From: Hemileia vastatrix
Lineage: Eukaryota > Basidiomycota > Pucciniomycetes > Pucciniales > Zaghouaniaceae
NCBI GenBank assembly: GCA_030280995.1
Contig: JASXTE010000013.1
Coordinates: forward strand, 13,049,001-13,113,000
DNA: 64,000 nt
Direction of reading: 5' to 3'
Shown here in pieces: positions 40,269 through 52,026 of this stretch (positions within the stretch are counted from its first letter, which is position 1; every line of letters begins with the position of its first letter). Under the pieces are notes generated by a model, which worked only from the letters and a program-made list of their open reading frames with translations, made no database searches and was not told the DNA's origin. The translations under genes and the position numbers were made by a program.

Positions 40269-40728
40269 TACTAAGCTAGACTTGCATTATTACATAGTGT
40301 AGCCTCCGAGTACACCGGAGATCTTTCCCTATTTCTGCAAGGCATCATTCTCTACAATAACATCCACGTATATTACCCTAGTTTATATATTCCTAAAAAC
40401 CTATCTTGATGATAATAGGGAAGCCCATAATGTTTGCAATGTTCATCATTTATCACCATCTTTGTTGCTCCCAATTGTCATGAAGTAAAGTCTCAATTTG
40501 TCTTATCTGATTATAGCAGATGGCAACGTTTATCTGTCTCAAGGATAATCTATTCCCTGTAGCATTATCATCAGTTCCATCCCCCAATTCATCATCCTTC
40601 TCCAAGTAGACTGTTCCCCCTGATCAATTCATTCTCTTCATTTTATCTCGCTCCGCCATCCACAAGTTATTTTTCTCAAAATTTTACAACTGCTTTATGG
40701 TATCTAACGCTATTGCACCATAAAGCTA
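40269..40728. other. Intergenic, probably host sequence
   Basis: About 460 bases downstream of the candidate secreted-protein gene. Less AT-rich, no repeat ends. May hold its 3' UTR and terminator, but I see no clear signal. Confidence 0.4.
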
Positions 40729-41877
40729 TCAAGTCGAAAGTTGAGAAAATTGACGCTCCATCTGATTTACAAGGTATGGTAGGGTGGGTATATGAGCAGT
40801 ACGATACTACAAAATATTGGGTTATTATATAACATGAATCAACAAATTAGTATATAAATTTCTCAATATAAATTTTCAGCAAGATGTGATGCACCAGAAC
40901 AAAACTTACAGGGCAATTGTTATCTGCACGACTTATGCGAACCGTTTCGAGGCCCGAAAGTCTATGCCGTTCCAATTTTCTTTGAAGTTCTTTTTGAACC
41001 TTACGAGAAGAAGGAATGGGAGCAGGAATCTCATGCTGTAAAATGTACGGCAACATTATATAACATAAGATAGGTATACAGGCTACAAGATAAGATGCAT
41101 TGAAACATTACTTACATGATGGAAATGCTTTCGATTATTGTTACTCCGCCCCCGATTGTCTTTGGAAGATTCATCAACTTCTCTCAAATTCATTTGGTGT
41201 GAAGCTGCTTCAATTAAAATAATTGAGGTTGGTTATGATTGCTCAGCGGTTACACTTCAAGTCAGGCTAAGAAAAAGTAACAGAAAACTTACTAGCATGT
41301 GTCGAGGCCTTGTCTTTGAAAACATTTGGTGGAATAGCATGAATAACAGAATTTTCCAAGGAAGTCTTTTTTGCAAAATTATGGCATTGATATATAATAT
41401 TAGAAAGATATATAAGCTCCAATCTATGATGATTCAGAGAAACACATACTGGATAAGGATACGTTTCAGTATATAAACCCCGATCGTACTTGCCGTTGGG
41501 AAAACCAATGATTTCTTCCTTATCGTTTGTCATTGGAACGGCTTGAGTAGAAGAAAGAATTAGGATTAATTGCACTCTTAGCGCTTCCACTTCAACAAAG
41601 AAGGGCAAAAAATAGTAATCAACTCACACCCATGGGATACAGATATTCCCGACGATGGCTTTTTTAAGCATGAACGTCTTGGTTTCTGTTGAAGAGACAC
41701 AGGGATCGCGCGATTGCGCAGGGGAATCTTGAGCTCGCGACGAGAGTTTTTAGGCTCAGGCGCGGCATATGGTGCCCACTCACTCTCCGAGCTTGTGTCA
41801 GAGTTATCAAAGGAGGCCGTCCTCAGCCCTAATACTGTGGCAAACATGCTAACAAAAATAAATACGGTGACGTCCAT
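40729..41877 (-). CDS. Candidate host gene: predicted secreted protein, five exons
   Basis: Model on the minus strand: exons 41877-41628, 41541-41293, 41207-41116, 41035-40910, 40806-40729, total 795 nt, 264 residues. All introns are GT-AG (GTGAGT, GTAAGT, GTAAGT, GTAAGT donors) of 74 to 103 nt and keep frame. The start gives MDVTVFIFVSMFATVLGLRT, a good signal peptide; an upstream Met at 41916 is possible. Then come a Ser/Glu-rich and basic part, KYDRGLYTETYPYPVCVSLN, CHNFAKKTSLENSV, a His/Asn-rich stretch, and a basic helical C-terminus (RKVQKELQRKLERHRLSGLE). No family recognised. The few Cys and the layout suit a small secreted, possibly effector-like protein. GC and codon use differ from neighbouring transposons. 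Confidence 0.65.
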
Positions 41878-44166
41878 GAAGGCTTTGAAAAGAAGAAATA
41901 TAAGGTAAAATATCATTTTTGAATGTGAATCGAAATAATGTTAAAGAAATTTTTGAATGAAAAATGAAACTGAGGTAACACTGAGTTGGGACAAAAAGGT
42001 GGGAAGACCGATACAATTTATAATTTATTGAAAAAGCTAAGAAACATAATTCTTATGATGGGTCCTCATTTGCAAATCTAAACAATGTGAAATCAAGTCC
42101 AAAGCACAAAAGCAAGCCTGGCCGGTGCGATTGCATCAGTTACGAATGACTTACCAGTCTTCGAGTTGATTCGAGAGCATGCAAGTGGCGCAATTCACTC
42201 TTTTTTTTCAATACATACTCTACTAGCGCCCTTCTGCGGGCAGCAAACAACAATGGGAAAATTTATATTTGATCACAAGAAGTATCAAATTAACATTATA
42301 ATTTGGCGACTATTTTCAGGACAGTGATCCGGAGACAACCTGGATTTGCTCCAGCAGCAACCTAGTATTCTAAAAAATAGTAATTACCTGCACAGCATTC
42401 AACCATGTATTTAACTACTTCAACAACAGCCTAGCTTATGAAAGGGCAGTTATCTGGCAACAACCTAAATTACTAAAAATAGTTATTACATCAATATTTT
42501 ACAACCCTCTGTCATTCACAACCTACTGTGTATTCGAATGTGAATAATATGGGGTATCAAAGTTGCCAAATCCTACTTAACGAATCCAACACTGGGATTA
42601 TGATATTTCAAAATCCCACATCAGATTTGGGAAATCCACTAGCCCCAAGGCTGGTGAATATTGAAATGGGATACTACTCTAAAATCCTACTCTGTGTAGG
42701 ATTTTGAGACTGTTGAGTGATCTACAACCTAACATAACCCTACATCTTATTATCATCATGTGATTCATTCATTCGCACTACCAACACCATTTGTCTTAGC
42801 CAGTGACTTATTTAAGATATTTAAACTGGGCTGATATAAATTGTAACCCAATAATTATTTATTTAATTATTGAAAAAAAATTAAAATATTATAAAATTAA
42901 TATTTTAACTTCATTAAGTAATATAAATTACTATTTTACTAGTTTATTTAACATATTTAACATATTTAAATTCTATTTAATTATTTCTTTAACTAATTGA
43001 TTTATTCTGTCAACTCAATTTATTTTTTTATTTCATTAATTGAGTTAAACTTTAAAAATTATTGTGGCAAAGTTGTAGACCTAAGCTCACTGTATTTACT
43101 GGACCTCAGACCTTGCTTGAAGTTGGCTAGAGGGAGGGCCAGGGAGAGCAAGAGAGAGTTTTAGTTTTTCTCTGAGACTTTAAGGGTTTTTATTAAATTT
43201 TATAAATCATTTTTTATAAAACTTTGATTTTTTAATTAATTTAATTAAATTTTATTTATATTCTTTTAACTTTATTACTCATTTAAAGGTTTAATTTATC
43301 TCTCTCAATCATTTTATTTAACTTTGTTTTCTTTTCTTTTATTTAATTTATTGCACTTTAAATTTATTATTGGTTGTATTGATGGATTATGTTTACTTCA
43401 ACAAATTCACATTGTATTTGATTTTAGTAGAAAAGGTTTTCAATTGTATTGTTTTTTGATCATCCTATTATAACTAAAAAACTTTTTTTTTAATTATTTC
43501 AAATAAATTTTATAAATTCAAATTCATTACTTATAATTTAGTAAAATTATAATTAGTTGATTTAAATAAGTAAAATAATTTAATTTACAACTGTTCAACA
43601 GGAGAATAAATTAATCATTGAACACAATATAAGAGTCTCTAATAATTCCTTCTGCATTTACCTTATTTCTATAATAATCCAATCAATTCCTAAAAAATCC
43701 TACCTTATTAACCGTACAAGCCAACAACTGGAAAACTGGTAAATGATGTCACATGAGGAAATTGTGATTGAATTGAAATAGACAGCAGAAAATGTGGGGG
43801 AAACTGGAAAATTGGTAGATGAGGTGAAATATGGAAAATTTTATTGAATTTAAATTACTGAATGAAATAAAATAGATGAGAGCTGAATATTTTGTTGAAG
43901 ATACAAGTAATAAAAGATAGTACATGGGAGGAATGAATATTGGAATTCAGTAACAAAGGATGCATAAAATACTCATTTAGCTACAGAAATACTGCTGAAA
44001 AAGAGGTGAATTCGTTCAGAGATAGGTTATTAACAAAGTGGTTTATGTTGACAGGAGAATTTACATAATCAGAAAAAATAGTGGAGGGGGACAACAGTGA
44101 GTGACAGACAGATTGGGATGTGTGCTGGCACAATGAAAAGTGTTTTTTGTCATGTAATGCCATTCA
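41878..44166. other. Intergenic, strongly AT-rich, no gene
   Basis: About 2.3 kb. The first 700 bases are mixed in composition and may hold the promoter of the gene at 40729-41877. At 42551 GGGGTATCAAAGTTG matches the end of the MITE at 56646, probably a relic. At 42681-42705 AAAATCCTAC and GTAGGATTTT form a 10-bp hairpin. 42800-43700 is mostly A/T. No coding sequence supported. Confidence 0.5.
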
Positions 44167-44377
44167 CCAGGAAAAAAAGGTGGGCACCTGATAGCAGGTT
44201 CCAATACCTATCTCTGATTTGATTCAGTTTTAGCTCAGTGGAATTCTTCTGAGAAGACAGCGCACTGAACATTGGCCATGCCAGCTCGAGTGGCATCAAA
44301 TCGGAGTTATTCTTGAGTCACAAATTGATTGAGGGGTTGGCACCTGCTAGCAGGTGCTAGCTGTTTTTTCATGGTGT
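44167..44377. mobile_element. Short MITE with palindromic CACCTGCTAGCAGGTG ends
   Basis: Ends CACCAGGAAAAAAAGGTGGG and, read inward from the right, CACCATGAAAAAACAGC, each followed by a CACCTGnTAGCAGGT palindrome. 211 bp. A third copy of one end lies at about 51535-51585. No coding capacity. Confidence 0.55.
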
Positions 44378-44647
44378 ATTTCTTATGCTTTTTTTAGAAG
44401 CCTTTTGGCTCCAATGTATTTACAGTGGGAGGCAATATGTCCTTGCAACTTTTTTGCATAAAGTATTAATCTTCATCTGTGTATCAAAACCACCAAGTTG
44501 TCAATACATACTCAAGATTGTTTTTTTGGACTCTCTGGAAGCTTTACTTTCACCTGGTAAGCATATTTTTCTTGTACATCTCCTCTCTCATTTTTTTATA
44601 GCTGACAAAAAGATAGGTCAGTTTTTGATCTTCTTCTTAAACTATGT

Positions 44648-45676
44648 TGACACCTAGAAAGAGAACCCATGATTTTGACAATGATACCAAGATGCTTGTA
44701 GTTGGTATGGTCAGGGATGGTTTTAATCCAGCCCAGATATCTTGGGATTAAAGCATCTCTTACAAAACTATTTACTATTTCCTCTTTCAATACCATAAAA
44801 GGGGGGCAGTCTAAAATGCCCCATACTCCAGTCATCCTCCCATCGCAACTGACCAGGACTTGCAAAGTCTTTCAAATACAACTAGGAGTGATTTCATGTG
44901 CACCCTCAAGAACATTTCAACTACTCTATCCACCAAAATATCTCTTTGTACTTCTAGAAAATCATTCATGGGCTAGGATTTTTTAGATTGTCTGCAGTCA
45001 AGAAACCTTCCTAAGCCCAATTCATTACCAAAAACACCTAAATTTTGCACAAGAGCACTTGAAATGGACTTTTAAGGAATGTAAAAAAGTAATTTGGTCC
45101 AATGAATTGTCTTTTGAGTTAGGACAGCCTTCAAGTCAAGTTTCAGTGTAGTGCCAAAAATCAGAAAAATTTCAATCTGCTTGTCTTCAGCCAAGTTTTT
45201 GAAACAGCCACACCTCAGTGATGGTTTGGGGAGCTTTTTTAGATACAACCCTCCTCCCTCTCATAGTCTTACCCTCAAAACAAAAAACTGAAAAGAAATA
45301 TGTAGAGAATGTATACCTTTCAAGTCTACTTCCTTTCTAAGAGAAAAATGATTGCTGCAAAAAACTAATTTCAATGGAATAAAATGCTCCCATTTGCACT
45401 GCAAAGCCTATAAAGAATTGTAGGCCTTGGTCAATCTACAAAAGATTGAAAACTGGCTATCTCAGTCTCCGGACTTTAACCTAATTGAGAATTTTTGGCA
45501 TGCAATGAAGGTTTACATGGAAAATGAATTTTGGCCCCATACAAAAGAAGAGATGATTAAATCATTGTTGGCTTCTAGGGAAATACTTCCAACAAAGCTT
45601 TTAGATAATTTAAACATTCCAATGCCTTCTAGAATGCAGACAGTAGCTGATGCAGCTGGTGGCTCTACCCGCTGAT
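44648..45676 (+). pseudogene. Tc1 transposase remnant
   Basis: Helix-turn-helix part near 44651-44830 (RKRTHDFDNDTKMLVVGMV, GFNPAQISWD, stop, YHKRGAV). A central part around 45080-45290 keeps VIWSNELSFELG at the first Asp position and VMVWGAF. The C-terminal frame 45427-45676 has WLSQSPDFNLIENFWHAMK with the final Glu. Several stops and shifts. Distinct from E1/E2 transposases, which end in SPDLNPIEKTF. Confidence 0.75.
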
Positions 45677-45935
45677 TATAAAAAATAAAATAAAAAATAA
45701 ACAAATAAAAATCACACTGAATAACTGATGGTACTACTTTTATTTGATAAAAAAAAACCATTAAGTTAGAAAAACATTTTAAAAAAAATTGTAAACTATA
45801 AATAAAAAAAGTAGCTGTTTTTTCAGATTTTGATGTCATACTTAAGATTCTCGGGTAATGATTGACCATATAACACAGCCTTGAAAGTATGAACTCAACA
45901 TATCATTGAAAATGGTAGGTATGAGGACATATTAC

Positions 45936-46048
45936 TGTAGCACGGTGTCAGCCTGTAGAACTCCGGAAAGAACCGGAGAACAGGGGACGCCACGACTACA
46001 GACTATAACACAAATGACTATGTACATAAGGTACCTAAGCACATAACA
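45936..46048 (-). repeat. Copia-2 3' LTR
   Basis: 113 bp; on + TGTAGCACGGTGTCAGCC...GCACATAACA. Differs from the right LTR at a few positions (GCACGG against GCATGG, GCCACGA against GCCGCGA). Confidence 0.85.
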
Positions 46049-46201
46049 TCCCCCCCACATGGTCATTTAAACTATTCCAGTCTAATTATCCTCCACACAT
46101 GTAATTAACCATCACAAAACCTAAAGAAAATGAAAAGAAATATACAAAGAGAAAAAAGAAATAAGAAAGAAAAGAAATAATCCCCCCCATTCCACCATAT
46201 T

Positions 46202-48175
46202 TTACCATACACAGACATCTTTCCTTTTGTTGAAAGTTAGAGATGGGCCCAGTGCTTTGGTTAGAATATCAGCACACATTTTTGCAGTTGGAACCCATTC
46301 TAGAAAAGCTTTCTTAAGGAAGAGCTGTTCATTCACCAAGTAATAACACCTACTAATATGTCTTGTCCGCTTTTCACCAGGATTATTTCTTGCATTGGAG
46401 ATTGCACCTTTATTGTCACAATGGAGCTTGACAGGTGGATAGTCAGGTTATAGATCTTGAAGCAAATTTGAGATCCAAATTGCATCCTTCATTCCACTAC
46501 TAAGAGAAACATATTCAGCTGTCATAGATGAGTTTCTGAATTTCAGTTGACGTTTTGATGTCCATACAACTGGGCAGCCATTGAGTAGTAAAAGATGACC
46601 TGATTGAGCTCTGGAAAACTCCTCCTTGTTCCAGGTGGCATCAGTGTAGGAGAGCAATTCAAGGGGGCTGTCTCTGTCAGGATGAAGGTGAAATGAAAGT
46701 TTAATGGTGTACTTTACATAGCGTAATAGGTGATTGAGTGCTGTCCGATGAGTAGCTGTTGGTTTTGAAGAGAATCTAGCAAGGAAATTTACTAGGAAAG
46801 AGAGATCAGGCCTGGTCGCCACAGCTACATAGCTGAGAGCAACTAGAATAGAAAGATACTTGGTAGTGTCAATTGCGTCCTCATCGTCTGCTGCTGTCCT
46901 GATTTTCAGTTTTTGAGGTAATGGGGATCTTGTTACTAGTCCTGATGGATTGTGTTCTCTTAAAATCTTGTTAATAAGCTGAAAATTGTTGAGATTAAAA
47001 CCTTCAGGGACCTCTTCAATACCTACACCCACAATTCCATTCACCTTCAAAGATCCATCTAAAACATCCTCCAGCTCCTTCAATACCTCCACACTACTAC
47101 CAGTAACAATTCCATCATCAACATGTATCCAAACCACACCCAAACAGCCTTTCTTCCTTAAGACATAGAAACTTTTGTCGTCTTGACTAGCTTTATATTC
47201 TAAAGAGTCAAGTTTTTCAGCAATGTGTAACCACCAACATCTTGCTGCTTGCTTGGTGCCATATAGAGCTTTCTTCAGGCGGAGAGCATTGTCTTTATCC
47301 TTCAGTTGAATACCTTCAGGAGGACGTACCCATATAGCTTCAACAATTGGACTGTGAAGATAGGCTGCCATGACATCAAAAAACTTTACAGGCCATTTGT
47401 GGTAAGCTACAAGAGTCAGGAGGACACGCTGTGAGGCAAAAGTTGCAGTGGGGGCAAAAGTTTCAGTAAAGTCAATACCATATTGTTGAAGGAAACCTTT
47501 TGCTACATAGCATGCCTTGTATGTTGGTGAGTCTGAAGAAGAATTTTTGATGGTGAATACCCGTTTTGCATTGGTGATTTTACTGCCTAGTGGGACATTT
47601 TCTTCATACCAAACATCCATGTTCTTCATGTTAGCTAGCTCTCTTCTGCATGCCAGTTCCCATTTTTGACGGTCAGGAGATAGCATGGCTAGTAGATGAG
47701 TTCTAGGGATAACATCAGAGTGTGACAAACCTTTTTGGACAATCTCTGTAACAGCTTTTTCTTGTGACAGAAGTGCTTCTTCATCTTTGAAATTGCCTAA
47801 TTTCAGATTGTTGAGAATATACTGAAGAGAAACCTTTGATGGTGTTGTCGTTGGGGCTTGGAGAGCAGCATCATGATTGGGAAGGCAATCAACAGGGAAA
47901 ACGGCCATGGCGGATTCAAAAAAGGTGTTTGAATCCTCATGCCAAAACAGCTGACCAGCATTGTTTAAGGAATAACCTACACACTTACAAATCAAAGCAC
48001 ATTGATCTAGTCTTTGGTGTGTCTCCTTGTGAATATGGACAAATGCTGTTTCACCAAAAATGTGAAAATTGGAATAGTTTGGGGTGGTATTGTATAGTAG
48101 TTGAATGGGGGTTTTGTCACCTGTTTTAACATTGGGGATCTGATTGTGAAAATGAGCCACCCACTTGTATGCCAA
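46202..48175 (-). pseudogene. Copia-2 pol: integrase end, reverse transcriptase, RNase H
   Basis: From FHNQIPNVKTGDKTPIQLL through RT (KACYVAKGFLQQYGIDFTET, ALYGTKQAARCWW, VWIHVDDGIVTG) to RNase H (YTDATWN, SMTAEYVSL, LHCDNKGAI, ADILTKALG) and end KDVCVW at 46202. A TAA within the RNase H region (after ISNLLQDL, about 46448) breaks the frame, and another stop separates this part from integrase at about 48197. HVDD replaces YVDD as in copia-1. Confidence 0.85.
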
Positions 48176-48196
48176 ACCCCAGAATGATTCAGGTAG

Positions 48197-49798
48197 TTAG
48201 CTGGCAAGGAGTATGGTTCTTGCAATGTCACCAACTGTTCTGTTAAACCTTTCAGCTGTTCCATTCTGCTTGTGATGATGGGGGCATGTAACTTCATGAG
48301 TAGCACCAATGTCAGCCAAGATCTGAGCCATTTTATTGCTGTGCATCTCACCTCCATCAGTGCATAAAACATGAAACTTCTTCCTGGTTACGTTTTCTAA
48401 TTTTTTATATAAAGAAAAAAAACAAGAAGTTGCCTCAGATTTGGCATTCAGTAAAAATACCTCACCATATGAAGTTGAGCTTTCTCTGAACATTGCTGCC
48501 CATCTGGCACCATGAATAGTGGGATCCATGGGACCTACAAGATCTCCAACAATTAAACTCATTAAGGATTCTGGTTTTGATTCACAAGTGGCTGATGGTT
48601 TCCTAGTGCTCTTCACAATTAAACAATCTTCACAGTCAATCTTACCTGCAGGCATAGATAATGGTAATCCAGTGCCCATACCAGCATTGATTATTTTTTT
48701 GATAGTTTCAATGCTGACATGTCCTAGTCTTCTATGCCAATCCATCAGGGAACCTTTGGTGGAAGGTGGATGATTGATATGATGATTCTGCTTAACAGTG
48801 CAAAATAATGAAGGGTGCAAGGAATAGCAATAAGAAGGAACATCATTTGGATTGCAAGTACTAACACTAATTACATCCAAGACCCATCTTCTTCTGGTAT
48901 TCTCTACCTGGCCAGTCATAATCAAATCCTCTTTTAGGTAAATCCCCAAATTTTTATTTTTAGAACACAAACCAAAACAGAAACCACAGTTCACTAAATC
49001 AAATAAAGCAATAAGAGTAGTCCTAACATCTGGACAATAGAAGACATTGGTAATAGTGACTATTTTACCATCCCCTTTTATTTTTAAATCTCCTATGCCA
49101 GTGATGAAGGGAGAAGGACTGTTAGTGGCCACTTTGACTGGAATCTGCTTTTCAAGAAGTTTGAAATTGCTGAGAAGGCTCACATTGCCAGTGACATGAT
49201 GAGTCGCTCCACTGTCAAAGATAGCATACTTATCAGCAATTGTATCAGGAGACCATTCAGCACTATTGAGATCAATTTGTTCAACCATTTCATATAGCTC
49301 CTCAATGTTTTGTTCAAATATAGTGATTTCATTAGCTTCAATTTGAACATCTCTGGCACAAATAGGACCACGTTGAGGGTGTTTGTATGGAATGTAGACT
49401 TTCTTGTTCCTTGCATTAGGATCAGAGGCAAACACAGTAGCACGTTCCCACATAATGTATAGTTTTGCTGAGAAATTTGAAGAATGAGGATTATATGGGC
49501 AGTGTGCTACAACATGAGCAGTGGAGTGGCATTCATGACAATTAGGACGTGCACCAGGAGGCCTATAAGAGTCAGTCTTTCTCTGGGGTTGAGCGGCGGC
49601 ATGAAGGGATGGCTCGACAGTGAGGGTAGCAGTAGGTGATGAAACTCCTTCACAATCAGCTCTGTTTTGGGTGAGAGTTGGCATGAGTTGACAGAAATCT
49701 TCAAAGGTGACTGAATTTGAGTCAGCGTGGTTATCCAAAGCAACACAGAGATCAACATAAAGGTCCTTCAGAGATGATGGTAATAAGGCCTGGGACAT
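48197..49798 (-). pseudogene. Copia-2 Gag end, zinc knuckle, protease and integrase
   Basis: 533 codons. Zinc knuckle CHECHSTAHVVAHC fits CX2CX4HX4C. Protease FDSGATHHVTG. GAG-pre-integrase KGSLMDWHRRLGHVSIETI, then CEDCLIVKST, VGDLVGPM (Asp), LCTDGGEM (Asp) and KQNGTAERFNRTV (Glu). Ends at a TAG/TAA after ILLAS, where copia-1 reads ILLASKLPEW, so a Lys codon has become a stop. Frame differs from the Gag N-terminus by a small shift near 49810. Confidence 0.88.
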
Positions 49799-49820
49799 GA
49801 GCGCTTTGAAGATCTTATAG

Positions 49821-50258
49821 TCAATTGATGAAATTGCAGATTGCTGTCATTTTAGATGTATGGTTTGACCTAGTGAATTTGTTATTAATATGAAGATAAG
49901 TTTGGCAGGCATTCCAGTCTGTCATAATTTTGTGGCGCAGATTTTGAGAGATGGAATGGACCAGAAGTAAGTGAGTAACTCTATCTTCAAATTCATCAGG
50001 GCCTTTTTCATCATTCAGGGCATAAGCTCTTGTGCCAACAAAATCTTTGATTAAGGCCATTATATTGCTATGCCAATCTGAGTAGTTACTGCCATTAACA
50101 TCAAGGATTGGTATGGATTTGGTGAATTCTATGACATTACGTAATGTTCTCTGCCTCTCTATTATACTTATTGACTGATGGGTGGACATGTAGGGAGGAG
50201 GTTGGCGTTCACAACCAACGGGATCGGCCTTTTTAATTGGTGAGGCCAATTGCTCCAA
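49821..50258 (-). pseudogene. Copia-2 Gag N-terminal part
   Basis: LDVNGSNYSDWHSNIMALIK and LRHKIMTDWNACQTYLHI match the conserved copia Gag start. A frameshift separates it from 49798. The real start may be further upstream, since the same frame region is Pro-rich. Confidence 0.7.
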
Positions 50259-50929
50259 CGGTGTTGCTATTATATTTACTGGGGCAAGATTAGTGGTGAC
50301 AAAAGGGGCAGCGGTAGTAGTGATATGGGGTAATGGATTAGGGGGTAGGGGATCTGACAGATGAGGGGGAAGGGATGGGTTAAGGGGGTTAAGTTTGGTA
50401 GCAATGTAGTTAAAGTTGGAGGGGGAGAGAAAGATAAGGGGGGGGGCCTATGTTAAGGTAACCTATCACCTGTGCGAGGTCGTTGATAGTAGTCAGCAAT
50501 TTGTGCAGGTGCAAGGGGGTAGTGGTAGGAGATTTTTTTTTCAGAAACAAGCAGTGACAAGGGAGGCAATTTGTTCGGTCGCAAAGGTGAAGGAGAGGGT
50601 AGAGGAGGGGATTTTCAGTTGGAAACAAGCAGTGATGAGGGAGATTGGTGGAGGGGAAGTGGAGATGTTGGGACAAGGGTGAGGGTAGGTGATCGATAGG
50701 ATCATGTTTGTCTGTGGGAGGGTTCAGTAGACGTAATCGGGTTATGAGGGTCTATGCCAATGCCACGTAGCTCTTGGTTGGAAATCGAGTGGGAAGGATT
50801 CTTTTTACCAGCACAATCAGGTAAGTCTTTTTCAGACATGCGCTGGGGGGTCTTTCGGCTACTAGCATTCCTAGTGTCACTAACGCAAGTGGAGTTGGTC
50901 TTTGGCTAACATTTCAATGCCCGCGGGTA
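50259..50929 (-). other. Copia-2 5' leader
   Basis: About 670 bases, G-rich on + (GGGGG runs near 50340 and 50440), so C-rich in the transcript. It may encode part of Gag, but I cannot support a start codon. Confidence 0.5.
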
Positions 50930-50941
50930 CAGCCCATAACC
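50930..50941 (-). other. Copia-2 primer binding site, half-tRNA type
   Basis: GGTTATGGGCTG on the minus strand, identical to copia-1. Complement of the anticodon region of initiator tRNA-Met. It adjoins a partial LTR (50942-50980), not the full LTR. Confidence 0.6.
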
Positions 50942-50980
50942 TGTAGCACAGTGTCAGCCTGTAGAACTCCGGAAAGAACC
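50942..50980 (-). repeat. Partial copia-2 LTR duplicated beside the primer site
   Basis: TGTAGCACAGTGTCAGCC...GGAAAGAACC copies the first 39 bp (on +) of the LTR. It is followed by 17 unrelated bases and the full LTR at 50998. Confidence 0.8.
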
Positions 50981-50997
50981 CATATTCATTGCTTACC

Positions 50998-51110
50998 TGT
51001 AGCATGGTGTCAGCCTGTAGAACTCCGGAAAGAACCGGAGAACAGGGGACGCCGCGACTACAGACTATAACACAAATGACTATGTACATAAGGTACCTAA
51101 GCACATAACA
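50998..51110 (-). repeat. Copia-2 5' LTR
   Basis: 113 bp; on + TGTAGCATGGTGTCAGCC...GCACATAACA. Same length as the left copy. Confidence 0.85.
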
Positions 51111-51124
51111 ATTGCCCCCCACTG

Positions 51125-52026
51125 TACATATGTATCAGACGTCAATACACGTCGTGCGTGTATCACGCCCCCCTAAAAACAAAAAAGAAGATACAAGTTT
51201 TTCGAAGTTGTTAAAGGTTGTGGCCAAATGAACACGAGGTTGACGCCGCATAGCTTCCCTTTCTTTATTTTCTAAAATCTTACCCAACTAGGGACATGAA
51301 ATATATGTCTTTCATCACCAGGGAAATTTTCCAAATTGGTGACATCTTTAATAGACCAAACGCAATCATCGTTACGAATGCTACCATTTATTGGTTTATT
51401 TTTTAGGATCGCGCCTCCGTCGGGCATAAATCTATTCTGAGTAAAGCTAAGTTATCACTAGTCACTAGGAAAAAAATGTTGGTATTCGCTCGTAGGAGCC
51501 TCCCCGCAATCGAACGACTACATTTCAGCCAGGGATAGGAACATGCTAGCAGGTGCAAGCTTTTTTTTCTGGTGAAGATAGACAGAAATCCAGAGCACAC
51601 ACAGACGATATGATATCGCTATCATCATCATTGTCGTCTTACAGAAAATCTAATTGTTATTCTCATCAATATTACTTTAATAATATACTGGTTTCCACTT
51701 CCAGCCCTTGAACGCTTTAACATTAGTCTATCTCAAAGTCCCGGTGTTTGCAGAGATGGTACCGGGATCAATACGAGGCGTGCACTTGGGATGTGCCTAA
51801 ATAATAAAGACCAATTTTTTAGTCAGGTTCGCCAACATTCCTCGTTTCATTGTCTCGTAGACTAATTATTAGCCTCCAAAACACTCTACCGAAATTCCCT
51901 ATAATGAGAAGTTTTATCACCTATCTGAGACATTACTAATTAGCAACTTTCTTAAATTCATATTTGAGATAGATTGAAAGTTGAAGAAACGCCTGTCTTT
52001 TCAGTTTTTTATCTTTTCCAATATAA
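51125..52026. other. Intergenic, mixed composition
   Basis: About 900 bases between the Tc1 end and the next gene. Holds a stray MITE end (51535-51585, GCTAGCAGGTGCAAGC). A short frame from ATG 51611 (Ser-rich) is not convincing. May include promoter or first exon of the gene that follows. Confidence 0.4.

Larger units (their letters stand above)
45936..51110 (-). mobile_element. Copia-2: nearly complete Ty1/copia retrotransposon, inactive
   Basis: Minus strand, 5.2 kb, 113-bp LTRs (45936-46048 and 50998-51110), target duplication ATTAC/ATTGC (45931-45935 and 51111-51115, one mismatch). It holds Gag, zinc knuckle, protease, integrase, RT and RNase H, with two nonsense codons and a frameshift. 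Inserted in the right terminal repeat of the Tc1 element. Confidence 0.9.
44423..51124 (+). mobile_element. Tc1-type DNA transposon, dead, containing copia-2
   Basis: TA at 44421-44422 and 51125-51126. Left end CAGTGGGAGGCAATATGTCC. The right end, split by copia-2, reads GGACATATT then GCCCCCCACTG. Without copia-2 the element is about 1.52 kb, the usual Tc1 size. One degraded transposase inside. Confidence 0.85.

Noticed and set aside
45946..46048. 103-bp copia LTR starting TGTCAGCC
   Set aside because: The primer site and the target duplication both require ten more bases (TGTAGCACGG), giving 113 bp.
51611..51712. Ser-rich short frame upstream of the gene at 52027 as its first exon
   Set aside because: No supported donor site joins it in frame to the next exon.
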